64,000 bases of DNA from positions 62,001 to 126,000 of the forward strand of contig FJUW01000003.1 in the NCBI GenBank assembly GCA_900074885.1, written 5' to 3'. The position numbers were made by a program, and so were the translations under genes. Under the pieces are notes generated by a model. The model ran no database searches, had not been told where the DNA came from, and saw only the letters and a program-made list of their open reading frames with translations. This document shows, in pieces, positions 23,694-33,535 of this stretch; positions within the stretch are counted from its first letter, which is position 1; every line of letters begins with the position of its first letter. Source of the stretch: Rhynchosporium graminicola (taxonomy: Eukaryota; Ascomycota; Leotiomycetes; Helotiales; Ploettnerulaceae).

Positions 23694-25515
23694 CAGTGAA
23701 ACCCCTGTTATAACGATCACCGTTATAACGATATTTCCATTATAGCGATATATTTCCACGGACGGAGCGTTTTCTTATATAATTCCCAATATCAACGATA
23801 TCGTTACTAAATTGCCGTATATCGTTATATCAGTTCAGCTTAGTATACCTCGAATATCAATTATAATTAAGCAGCGACGAGCTCTACGACGCTAGCGAAG
23901 CTCCTAAACGCCTATACTATCTCATAAGGCTTATATTAATTAGTTCTATACTTAATTCAACTATAAGATTAGCTAATCAACTATATCAGAGTCTCTTAGA
24001 GCTCATTTCTCCTACCTTAACGACACGTCTATAGCTTTAGTAATTAATAGCATATAATCATAACTATAAGTAAGCTATTAGGAAGACTTAGAGCAGATTC
24101 TTATATAATAGCAGCTTCGGATTAAGGCTCACGGAGGGTTTATAACAAGTGAAATCATACGGTAGAAGGCGCAGACTCTCTAGTACTAATTACCTCAATA
24201 TCAAGGTAAGCCTTACCCTGAATTCAGTAAACGCTAGCTTAAAAGCTATAAGAAGAGATATAACGTATAAGTATAATAGCACTTTAGAGAAGACGCCTCT
24301 ATACTAGAATCGACTAAAGACGAGATAAAAGCTCTACGAACACTAGCTAGCGAATATAATAAGGAGGATATATATAATATAGACGAAACCGGCTTATTCT
24401 AGAGAATAACCCCTTCTCGCGGTCTATTAATATAACCCCGCGCTAGCCTAAAGAAGGAAAAGTCTCGAATATCTCTTATTATTTATATAAACGCTATAGG
24501 AAGTAATAAGCTTCTAATATAGTATATTAGAAAGCATAAAACGCCGCGCGCTTTACAGAATATTAGCGTTTCGACTATAGGAGGCGAGTAGTAGTGGAAT
24601 AAGAAGGCTTAGATAAATATAGTTATTATAATTAACTAGCTAAAGGCTTTCTATCGCTATATTAGTAATAGAACTATCTTACTAGCTATAGATAACTTCT
24701 CAGCTTATTATACTAGCTTAGAACTATATCCGCTACCTGCGAATATTCGGATTTACTAGCTACCTCTAAACTCGACGAGTCGTTTCTAACCTCTTAATCA
24801 AGGTATTATTCAGAATCTCAAGGCCTATTACTATCGTTATTAGCTATAATATATAATCAACTGCCTTAAAAGAGAAGATAAGCTAGTATAATCTATAAAT
24901 ATCCACTTAGCTCTACGATAAGTATTCCGGAGTTAGTTTATAAACGTTAGTAATACGACAATTTATAACTACTTCCGGAAATTAACTCTAGTCGTAGCTC
25001 TAATAGCTCTTCCGATATCACCTTAGCTAGCTAATCTTATATAGCTTTATAAATAAGCTTCAATAGTAGCAGATATTAAGGACGCTATAAGTTTAAGTAA
25101 CTTCTTAAACCCCCCGGAAGAAGCTATAACGGACGCAATTAATATAGAGAACAAGCAGACTAACGACGCTTTATTATAAGAGATAATAGAAGATCACTTA
25201 TAAAGCGAAACTCCAGAGGATAAAGACAAGGCTAGAGACTTAGTTCTAGAGCTAGAATACTCTATTCAAGACGTAAGGTAAGCTTTAAAAGTATTACTTT
25301 ACTTTATAGAGAAGCAAAGAACTATGAATACAAGTTATATACGAGTAATTAAGCGCTACGAGCAGGAGTTACAGTCTATAGAGAGAGACTCGCTCTCCCA
25401 GGGTTCCCTTGATAAGTAGCTTATATAATATAAACTCGTTCCTTTATAAAAATATATCCGTTATAACGATATTTTTAACTGTCCCGAATCAATCGTTATA
25501 ACAGGGGTTTCACTG
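23694..25515 (+). mobile_element. RIP-degraded pogo/Fot1-type DNA transposon
   Basis: A 1.8 kb element flanked by TA on both sides (23692-23693 and 25516-25517), the target duplication of the Tc1/mariner superfamily. Its ends are a perfect 24-base inverted repeat beginning CAGTGAAACCCCTGTTAT. Just inside each end lies a second inverted copy of the CGTTATAACGATAT motif. The interior is very TA-rich and full of stops, but a relic of the pogo-type transposase motif survives near 24371-24403, reading YNIDETGLF before a stop. The length matches Fot1-like elements (about 1.9 kb). Coding capacity is destroyed in the pattern expected of C-to-T/G-to-A RIP. The ends look usable if a transposase were supplied elsewhere. 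Confidence 0.88.
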
Positions 25516-26199
25516 TAGTGGTGGCGCCGCGGCGGAGGTCCACCGACCTGTCGCTCGGGTAATGTGTGCATAAGCAAGCCTCTTTCCACAAGCCGGCTAC
25601 TTTTTCCCCATCAGGGTTTCGATGACTTGATATTAACACGCTACGACTCATGAGTGAAATTTAGCTTTGCCACCGAAAGACACGACGTGTCCTATTCTGG
25701 TAATAGCATCGTTAAGAAAGACCACCAAATGGGAATACTCTGGTGTTATTTACCGTATCCACTCACCAATGTCGCGCTCCCTATTGCTGGTGCACCAGAG
25801 ACGGAGATTAAGTATGAGGGCAACCGGCTAGTGTGCTTAGTCGAAAGCTCCCACTCGGTTTCTCCAGAAGGCTGTCAATGTAGGGGTCTCGGTAGGGAAG
25901 AGAGAAGATCATCGTGAGGGAGAGCTTTTGTGATTTTTCTCCGTAATCGGGGTCACTTACTCGCCCTACAGCTTTCGGTACTTATTCCCTCATAACGAAA
26001 TAACTTGGAAGAGATCCTTTATGTTTGAAGGACGTGCTCTCGGCTACTTGCGAATTTAAGGTTTTAAACGCCTAGTTACCTTAACGCTCGAAGCCAGAAC
26101 CTACTTGTATAAATGCTATATCGCGCATTTACTTCGGCTAAACGGCTTGCATCCTACGGAGGATATTTTGGCGGGGTACCTAGTACTTGTTTGCCCTTG

Positions 26200-26412
26200 T
26201 CAATCCATAGTGGATAGGCTCAGACTTCTGGAGAAAACGAGTAGATAAGTCTAGGACTAGGTGAGGGAGGGCAACGGCCTACCTCCCTGGTCTACCTTCT
26301 TCTCCTTCTAATCGATTGGGTAGCTAAGCGAGTTTCTCACAAGGGTGTAAGAACGAATTTACTTCTCATGGTTGCCCTTGTCAATCCCCAGTTGATAGGC
26401 TCAGACTTCTGG
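26200..26412. repeat. Two direct copies of one MITE end
   Basis: TTGCCCTTGTCAATCC followed by TAGGCTCAGACTTCTGGAGA occurs at about 26200-26243 and again at about 26369-26412 in the same orientation with few differences. It resembles the right end of the MITE family (GGTTCAGACCCACGGAGAAA), so it is a diverged subfamily or two truncated copies. Confidence 0.55.
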
Positions 26413-26796
26413 AGAAACCGAGCAGAGAAACCGAGTATGAGGCCCGGAAAGTATAAAGTCGCGCTCGAAGATCTTCGCTTGAATACTCTGAAGAGTACAC
26501 CAGCCACGCTTTTCACGCTTGGCTCTTGACTTGAATCCCCTGCTTGAGGAAGCCTAAGCCGCCGTAGCTGTTACATGGCATTCCGCACTACACTAGATGT
26601 AGTAATATCAGAATCTGTAGAGTAGTAGTGATCGTGTCGCGTATATGGAAACTGAGATAATTACTCCCAAAACCGCTTTCGATATTCAAATTTCCCGTAA
26701 TACAGGTCTCTAGCTATCTTCCAAAGCGGTCGCGACTTACCCCCGTGGAGAGTTGTCGTCTATAGCCAAGGCGACCTGCCTGTATATTACCCCGAT

Positions 26797-26913
26797 ACTA
26801 CTCGGTTGCTCAAGAAGTCTAAACCTGTCCACAGTAGGTTTGCAGGGCATATTTGGTTAGAATTGACCCTTGATGTAAGCCCTGTCAGATTCAAACCCAC
26901 GGGGAAAGCGAGT
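26797..26913. mobile_element. MITE-like element, copy C
   Basis: Same orientation as copy A and shares GTTTGCAGGGCATATTTGG and GCCCTGTCA. The right end CAAACCCACGGGGAAAGCGA is well kept; the left end is diverged (TACTCGGTTGCTCAAGAAG). Minus-strand translations of copies A and C share the peptide blocks VGLNLTGL and NQICPAN. Confidence 0.65.
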
Positions 26914-27639
26914 ACCATGGTAGTCAATTTAGATACTTTGTCATCTGCCGTTGGGAAGTCGCACGACTCGCGAGTATTGATTGAATATGCAGGTGTTTTG
27001 GGTCGGTTCTGTTGCGTTCGCAATATTCTGATCTACCGGACCACTTCAGCCCTGGCCGTGAACTCTTTTTACACCGAAGGCTTCACGGGTCCCAATGCAT
27101 GACTCAATAACATAATCTACCGTGCCCTGTACCATACCAATCTAAGCTCAGCTTTTGCTATGTTTCGGAATTTCGGACGAAACTCCGAAGCATTAAGCTA
27201 TGTTCTTAAGATTGCCAGCTGTCCATAAGGATGATGTCGTAGACTTGTCCGGTCAGGATCCAGAAGACCCTAGTGGACTTGATGATGATCTGGCCGTTGA
27301 AAATCTGTAGGAAAAGTCACATCCCAGAATACTCTTAGAAGGCCGTTCCAAGCCAGCATGGAGAGTGGTCATTTTCAAGCATGGAAGTCAACGGAACTCT
27401 GGCAACAGGCCAAGAGTTCAGAAAATCAGCATTACATTTCTTGCAAATCATGCTATTGCAGACCGATTGAGTCGCATTAGCCTCCACCGATCTCTATTCA
27501 CTTCTTTAACGACCTGAGTACCAAATACATGTACCTAGCCTTTCAGTGTCCCTCGTGACCTACGCTATTCAACCCTCCTGGAAGAAGCCGTCGACCTGCA
27601 ATCGACAGACGAGAGCGATAAAAGCGGTATTAAGTACGG

Positions 27640-27990
27640 ATCCCCGATAATTTAGTCAGGAGAAAACGCATTTCTCACCTCGATCTTTGGGCCTTCAGTT
27701 CATGAAGATCCCTCAGGACCTTGGAAGTGTATTAACTTTGCCAGAAGCCGTAAGATTACATTGACGGGACTCGTTCAAGGGCTACTGGTTACATTTCTAG
27801 CAAAATACCTCCCAGTTGGTCATGAATTCCTTGCTTTCACGCCTTATTCCATGCGGTACGTTTCCAAGGTTACCGAGGACAAGACTTGCAACCATGCGTC
27901 GGCCCTCATAAACCAGTTTCTAGTCAATCTTTTTTTCAGCATCTGTGCTAGTCGAGAGAACTTTGTCGAAAAATTTGATTTGATCGTCTA
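27640..27990 (+). pseudogene. Possible remnant of an unrecognised gene
   Basis: An open stretch of over 100 codons contains ENAFLTSIFGPSVHE, GPWKCINFARSRKITLTG and LAKYLPVGHEFLAFTPYSM. It has protein-like composition but no start codon and no family I recognise. No neighbouring exon was found that makes a complete gene. It could be chance reading frame. Confidence 0.2.
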
Positions 27991-28633
27991 GGTAGGACAG
28001 ATTTTGAGCAGAGATATGGTAACTGAAATGGCAAGATGTCCGAAAAACCATGTTTGAGCAGATTTGGGGTTCCGGACTGGTATGCGTAGTCACGGGGTCA
28101 GCTGGGGAAGAAGAGGCCATTAAATTATGAGATTTCAGGTTTTGTGAACCCCAAAGTTAAAATTAGACTCGTATAAAGCTAAGTTGAAGATTCATAAGAA
28201 GGTGGTCTCTCAATGCGGCTCGGGTAAGTTCCTTCTCCCTCGGGCGGCTCTGACGAAAGAGTGGGCTAACTTACCATCTAGTCACTGGTCCAGTAATCGC
28301 GTGGAATTTTGTTGGCATAGTAGGAGGTCCAATGACTGTCACTCTGAGTTGAAAGAAAGGCGACATAGAGGGAAGACCGGTAGAAGATCTGGCAAGTTTT
28401 CTGAACTGCCGGCTGTTGACTGCCTCGAGATTTCATGTGAGTAGAACTTTGATAAGATATCAATTGATGGCTAGCTATCCTGTAGCTTGTTCATTCCTGG
28501 GTTATTTCGAAATGTAGTATGCCATCCTATTCTCTCAGTAGACATCACTAGAGACATCCCGTACTATGGAGAGGACTCATCCAGTACACTCGTATGAACT
28601 GTCTCAAGTGGGAAGATCTTCACTGTAGACATA

Positions 28634-29095
28634 TCATGATTTCCCTAGGTTTCGGTTTAGTAACATATGGTAGAGAGTAGGGATAACCCTGACCTTTTCA
28701 GACAATGCGTCTTTAACAGCTTCAATACTAGCAGCTCGGCAAGCGAAAATGCTCTTCGGATTTGACGAATCTTTCGACAGCACTTCTCCTGCGAAGGTAG
28801 CTGTGACTTGAGGGCCAAGATCTTTGATGTTGTTTGAATCATTGACCATGACGAGACTATACGGGCTTATCAGTACATGGACTTCACAAGATCTTACTAA
28901 ATCCTTACTATTCATGGAGGTTTCTTCTGAAAGAACATCTAGCGTTCGCGGTATACCTGCCTGCACAGCGCATCGCTCGACCAGCAGCGCGGTGTTGCAC
29001 CATAAAAGACATGTTTGCAATTAGAGTCTCGAGTATCTGGTCTGTCGAATAGATTGTGGCCTCAATAAGCAGACCATCTGCTCCGCTGCTCAATC
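28634..29095 (-). pseudogene. Possible remnant of an unrecognised gene
   Basis: The minus-strand frame from 29020 to 28634 is open for 128 codons (for example CEVHVLISPYSLVMVND and FACRAASIEAVKDALSEK). It overlaps another frame, to its 5' side, reading GADGLLIEATIYSTDQILE. The two would need a frame change to join. The composition looks coding-like, but I cannot place it in a family. Confidence 0.25.
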
Positions 29096-29286
29096 CTCAC
29101 TATCGCTTCTGAACCTTCTGACAACAACCGAACACCTGTCCTCGGCTTTTCCACAACAATTCGTTGGAGTAATTTTCATGTTCAAGGTTTGGTTATTCCC
29201 ACTGCTGATGATCTCGCTCTAGGCCACACCAGGTAGGTGTCTAGTTGATCGTAGTAAGTGGAGACTTGACATGCTATCGCCCACCC

Positions 29287-29347
29287 CCGGTTTCAAACGT
29301 TAAAACTTTCGCCCCTGCTACAGCTGAACTTTTAATGTTTAAACCGG
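29287..29347. repeat. Imperfect inverted repeat (hairpin)
   Basis: The left arm CCGGTTTCAAACGTTAAAA (29287-29305) pairs with TTTTAATGTTTAAACCGG (29330-29347) with one extra base and one mismatch, around a 24-base loop. The AAACGTTAAA core recurs near 20060-20087. It could be a tiny MITE relic or a regulatory palindrome. Confidence 0.5.
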
Positions 29348-29848
29348 TAAAATTGTGCCGCATACAAGGCGACTCCGCATGCATGCCGATTTTTAGCTGT
29401 ATGGCAAACTGATAACCTTCTCATTTGAAGGTCCTCCACTCCAGTCGCTTGTCGTCACGTTATCATCCAAGATGAAGCACTTTTTTATTCTCGGAATTCT
29501 CCATAAACGGCCAGCTTATCAGTTATGATGCATGTCGCCCTATGGCTGTGTACCCTGACGATGGATCATCTTCGAAGATTAACTTCCTTTCGGTAGACCC
29601 GAGCTGCCTACGACTTGCTGCTCGTGCATGTCCAGTCTACGAGTCGCTTTTCACCCTTGCTTATGCAAATGGTCCTAGTAATGTAGAGTTCATATGGAGT
29701 GTATCTAGTGAGCCCATGAAGGGTACTGTGCCTTATTTTCAACTGTCCTCGACATCGAACTACCAGCTACAAGCAGGAACATTACCGCGTCACACCACCC
29801 AGAATGTACTCGTCATTCAAAAATGTATGTTGGGCCTCAATTCACCAC

Positions 29849-31981
29849 ATGCGTAGAGGAATCTCGCAGATTCTCATCCTGTTTTGGCAGATCGGACGTA
29901 CGATATCGCTGATTCTGGAATCGAAATCGGATGGAATACCAAAACGTGACCTGGCAGTGATCACTGGTCCCAATCAAGTACGTTGCAAAAGCTATTGTCA
30001 AGTTCTGTCATTGATCACTAGCGTCGAATAGCCTCCATTATTGGAAGATACCATCAGCGAGAAACTTTCCACGATATGTGGGGAATTTCCAGCTAGGACA
30101 GCAGTCAAAACGCCGACATCACAGCTGACATATCTCGAACTCGATCAGGAAAGTGATGCGTTGGCTCTTGGTATTCTCGATCTCGGAATCAGAAATGGAG
30201 ACCGGGTTGCGATTAGCTTGGGAAATTGTGTTCCATATGCAGTGGTAAGTTTCGGCCAACAAGTTGCAAGGATTATCAAACTTGCTGATGATGCTGGCAG
30301 ATTTCGTATGCATGCTTCAAGATCGGGGCAATCGTAGTGCCGCTGAATCCCGCCTATACCGCCGAGCAAGTCTCTTCTGCATTGTGCCATGTCGAAGCAG
30401 CGTGTTTTGTTTTGAGCACAGAGATCACGTTACCATACAAGGAACCGAAGTCCACTGCTTCACTGCTTGAAGCTGTGGTAGGAAATAGCAGCAAGAGAGT
30501 GTTCAATCGGAGAATCTTGCTGGTCGATAATTCTGTTGGCAGTGGGTGATCTCAAACGAGTTCAATACTTTCGCTGACCTTCTACAGAAGCCGATACAGC
30601 CAGATTCAACTTCACGGCGAAGTATGAGGATATCCTCTCCAAATATAGCACTTGTAGATTACCGCCTCAAGCAAACGTGAAGAATAGTGACCTTGCAACC
30701 ATTCAATTCACTTCCGGAACTACCTCCGCTCCCAAAGCAGCTTGCTTGAGTCACAGAAATGTTCTTAATAATGCGTTCTTTGTGGGTCGTGGGATGTGTC
30801 TTACAGCACAAGACATTATCTGCTGCCCACCACCTCTCTATCACTGCTTCGGACTTGTGCTTGGCTTACTAGCAGCAATGACGTATGGTAAGAAAGATTT
30901 TCGTGCCCTTGATAAGCAAACTTCTGACCTCTCAGGCGCTTGCGTGGTTCTACCATCCGAAGCATTTGATGCTCGAGCTGTCCTGCGGTCATTGGAAGAT
31001 GACAAACCAACAGCACTCTATGGCGTTCCAACAATGTTTCTCGCGGAGCTGGAACTGCTTACTCAAGGGTCGGTGAAACTATCAGACTTCTTGAAAATGA
31101 CTAACACGTGAATCAGAAATTGTGCCTCTCAGACCTTCTCTCAGCTGCGTACTGGTGTCATAGGGGGAAGTCCTATCCCTGCTGCCCTACGCAAGACACT
31201 ACATGAGAGACTCAATCTCGTAGACCTTGCCAACTGCTACGGACTTACAGAGTCATCGCCCATCATCTGCATGACTCTTCCCACTGATGGTCTTGATCGA
31301 AAACTCAATACTGTAGGCCAAATGCTGCCGCATACCTCAATGAAAATCGCCCCGCGTGACGACCCAACCAAAACTCTTCTCCGGGGGGAAAAAGGCGAGT
31401 TACTCATCTCAGGATACTGTGTGATGAAAGGATACTGGGAAGATGAGGCACGGACGCTAGAAGCATTGATCACTGATTCTGAAAGTGGCCAAGAGAGAGT
31501 CTGGCTTAGGTCTGGAGATGAAGCAATGGTGGACGAGGAAGGATACATTCGTATTACAGGTCGGATAAAGGATATTATCATCCGAGGAGGGGAAAACATA
31601 TATCCACCTGAGATCGAAAATGTGTTACTTCAGCACCCACTGATTGGTAATGCTAGTGTAGTAGGGATACCTGATGAGCGGTATGGAGAAGTGATTGCCG
31701 CCTTTGTTATTGCGAAGGATGGCGTCAAGACAGAGAACGAAACGGGGCCGAAGAGCGAAGGAAATTCTTCTAAAGAAGTTTCGATAGAGGCTGGTATTTT
31801 GCCAACGGTACTGTCAAAAGGAGACGTACAAAATTGGGTTTGTGAACGGCTGAGCAAGGTGCTGGTCCCGAAGCATGTCTTCTGGGTAGAGAGAATGCCA
31901 CTGACTGCGAGCGGTAAAATTGAAAAGTATAAATTAAGGGAGCTCGGAATCAGTAGACTACAGCAGACAACCAGTCATTAA
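29849..31981 (+). CDS. Acyl-CoA synthetase (AMP-dependent ligase)
   Basis: Activates a carboxylic acid as acyl-AMP and transfers it to CoA (ANL superfamily). Exons are about 29849-29977, 30032-30244, 30301-30541, 30588-30887, 30936-31072 and 31133-31981. From exon 2 on they give 579 residues in frame. Landmarks in order: PPLLEDTISEKLS at the N-terminal segment, the ATP-binding loop TIQFTSGTTSAPKAACLSH (SAPK in place of the usual TGxPK-like core), YGLTESSP, GYIRITGRIKDIIIRGGENI with the hinge Arg-Asp region, and LTASGKIEK with the catalytic Lys. The first exon is uncertain: the frame ending in VITGPNQ at 29977 is good, but the ATG at 29849 is only provisional. It is close to the NRPS, acyltransferase and oxygenase genes. 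It may supply an acyl-CoA to the acyltransferase, as in fungal lipopeptide clusters (inference). Confidence 0.85.
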
Positions 31982-32049
31982 GCTCAAACAGTATATCATT
32001 CTTCAATCTTTTCATTCTCGTGGCGTAAGAACGCCTAAATTGCGTGTGC

Positions 32050-33535
32050 TTAAGCCCCGTTGAGTTCGGGAAATGGCTGAGAAAGAAGCTCCCATCTATA
32101 ATCTTCCTCCTTGATTCCAGAAGCCTTGAGTTTCTTGACCCAAGGGTGATCAGGAGCATTCTTTGCAAGAGCAGAGATGTATCTTTTTCCGACGTGTTGC
32201 GGAGTATGCTTAGGTGTTTCCCCAGCTTTTATCAAAGCTGGGTGAGGGCGGACGGTACAACCTGGGCTTTGAAGAAAGTCAAATTTGCTACCCCGGGGTG
32301 CATCGGGAAGGACTCACTCTGGAGAGAAAAAAATTGGAAAGGAGAATCTTTCCATTCCAAGCTAGAGTTGATCAGCTCTCGAAAGTCTAACGATCCGTTG
32401 GTTCAACCTACATTGGTACGAACACGGTGGATAGTAGATGGAAACTTGGAGTTCGATAACAACTCAAAATATGCTCCAGTATTCACGATGAAAGCATGCT
32501 CAATAGGGGGAGCGGGAACCCAGATCCCGTTGGCATTAAGTACCTCGAGTCCGGGAATGTCCCCTGTAAAATTTTAATGTCTTCATGTCAAATTGAAGGA
32601 GCAGCACTTGCGTTGATTCAGCAGGAACGTGAATGCTAAATGTCTAATTAGCATTCAAGTCTCGAAAGTGGTTAGGATATGCCTACCACAGAAATCAGCA
32701 TGAGGGAATAATAGTTCCTCGTAGTCTTTCCTGTCTGGTACTGGGAAATAACGGTGGATAACGACATCGGTCAATGGTGCATTGAAAAACTCGTCAAAGC
32801 TCGTCTCTTCCAGCTCAAGTGCTAGTGCGAATGAATGAATGAGTCCTTTTGCAAATGCGTAGCATTGTTTGTCTCGAAATCCAATCAGCATGTTTCATGA
32901 CACGATTGAGTCAAAACATACAATACTCGTAGAAAACCTTTTTGAACTCTGGAAGTTCATCATCAGGCCATTGATTGAGCGCCACAGATCCAGGAGCAGC
33001 TTTCTTGATGAAATGCTGCTCCGGCTCCGAAAAATCCGATCCAACAGAAAAGGTTTCGCGATCAGGAGCTGATTTTTCCAGAGCCTTCGAAGGCATGTAG
33101 CCTTTGAAGCAAGGGCTGTTAGTGAAAATGTATTTCTTCCGTGAGGGCGTCAGCAGTGTTGCTTTGTCAACAGGAGTATTTTACCTTTATCTCCAGAGGT
33201 AGAGCGAAGAACTTCTCGATAACAGCAAATGATTCGTCTTCATCGCATGTCAGAAGTCAAATATCGAACATTTGATCGTGAGGACGCGTACCCATTAATC
33301 TGATATCGACAGGTGGGTTCACGGCATAGAAAAATCCCACTTCTGTCGCAGCTCGTCCTATCTCAGCAGCCAGCTTCTTTCGGACCTCAAGATCTGGGGA
33401 GAAGACATTGCTGACATCAACGATCGGAATGAACTCGAAGGTGTTTGTGGCCTCGGCTCCTTTCAGGATTGGACGAGACTTCTCAAATCCAGCTTCTCGA
33501 TAGTAAACCCGGTTCGGATCCCGTTCTGTTGCCAT
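32050..33535 (-). CDS. Isopenicillin-N-synthase-like Fe(II) dioxygenase
   Basis: Non-haem iron oxygenase of the 2OG-Fe(II)/IPNS family, typical of hydroxylation, desaturation or ring formation in metabolite pathways. Exons are 33292-33535, 33185-33237, 32922-33135, 32687-32872, 32412-32563, 32318-32361 and 32050-32266, giving 369 residues with no stop, the usual family length. The start is MATERDPNRVYYREAGFE. Motifs: an N-terminal FIPIVDVSNVF and GFFYAVN, the iron ligands HAD in LLFPHADF and His in STIHRVRTN, then the co-substrate-binding RFS in MERFSFPIFF. The C-terminus carries VGKRYISALAKN. The loop between ligands (HADFCGDIPGLEVLNANG) is about eight residues shorter than usual, and a VLLLQF-coding stretch lies inside the intron at 32564-32686, so splicing there may differ. 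It is convergent with the acyl-CoA synthetase, 68 bases away. Confidence 0.83.
32631..32656. repeat. Perfect 9-bp-arm hairpin inside an oxygenase intron
   Basis: GAATGCTAA (32631-32639) and TTAGCATTC (32648-32656) are exact inverted repeats around an eight-base loop. They lie in the unusually long intron of the IPNS-like gene, where the missing loop-coding sequence is also found. Confidence 0.55.

Larger units (their letters stand above)
25516..29848. other. Gene-poor interval with MITE fragments and possible decayed genes
   Basis: No intact gene recognised. There are MITE ends near 26200-26243 and 26369-26412 and a full copy at about 26797-26913. Two stretches look like former coding sequence, about 27640-27990 (+) and about 28634-29095 (-), but I cannot assign a family to either. 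A hairpin lies at 29287-29347. Confidence 0.5.

Noticed and set aside
23694..25515. CRISPR-like repeated CGTTATAACG units
   Set aside because: Only sub-terminal inverted repeats of a DNA transposon in a fungal genome; no regular spacing.
26787..27023. 78-codon minus-strand frame
   Set aside because: Translation of MITE copy C, sharing VGLNLTGL and NQICPAN with copy A.
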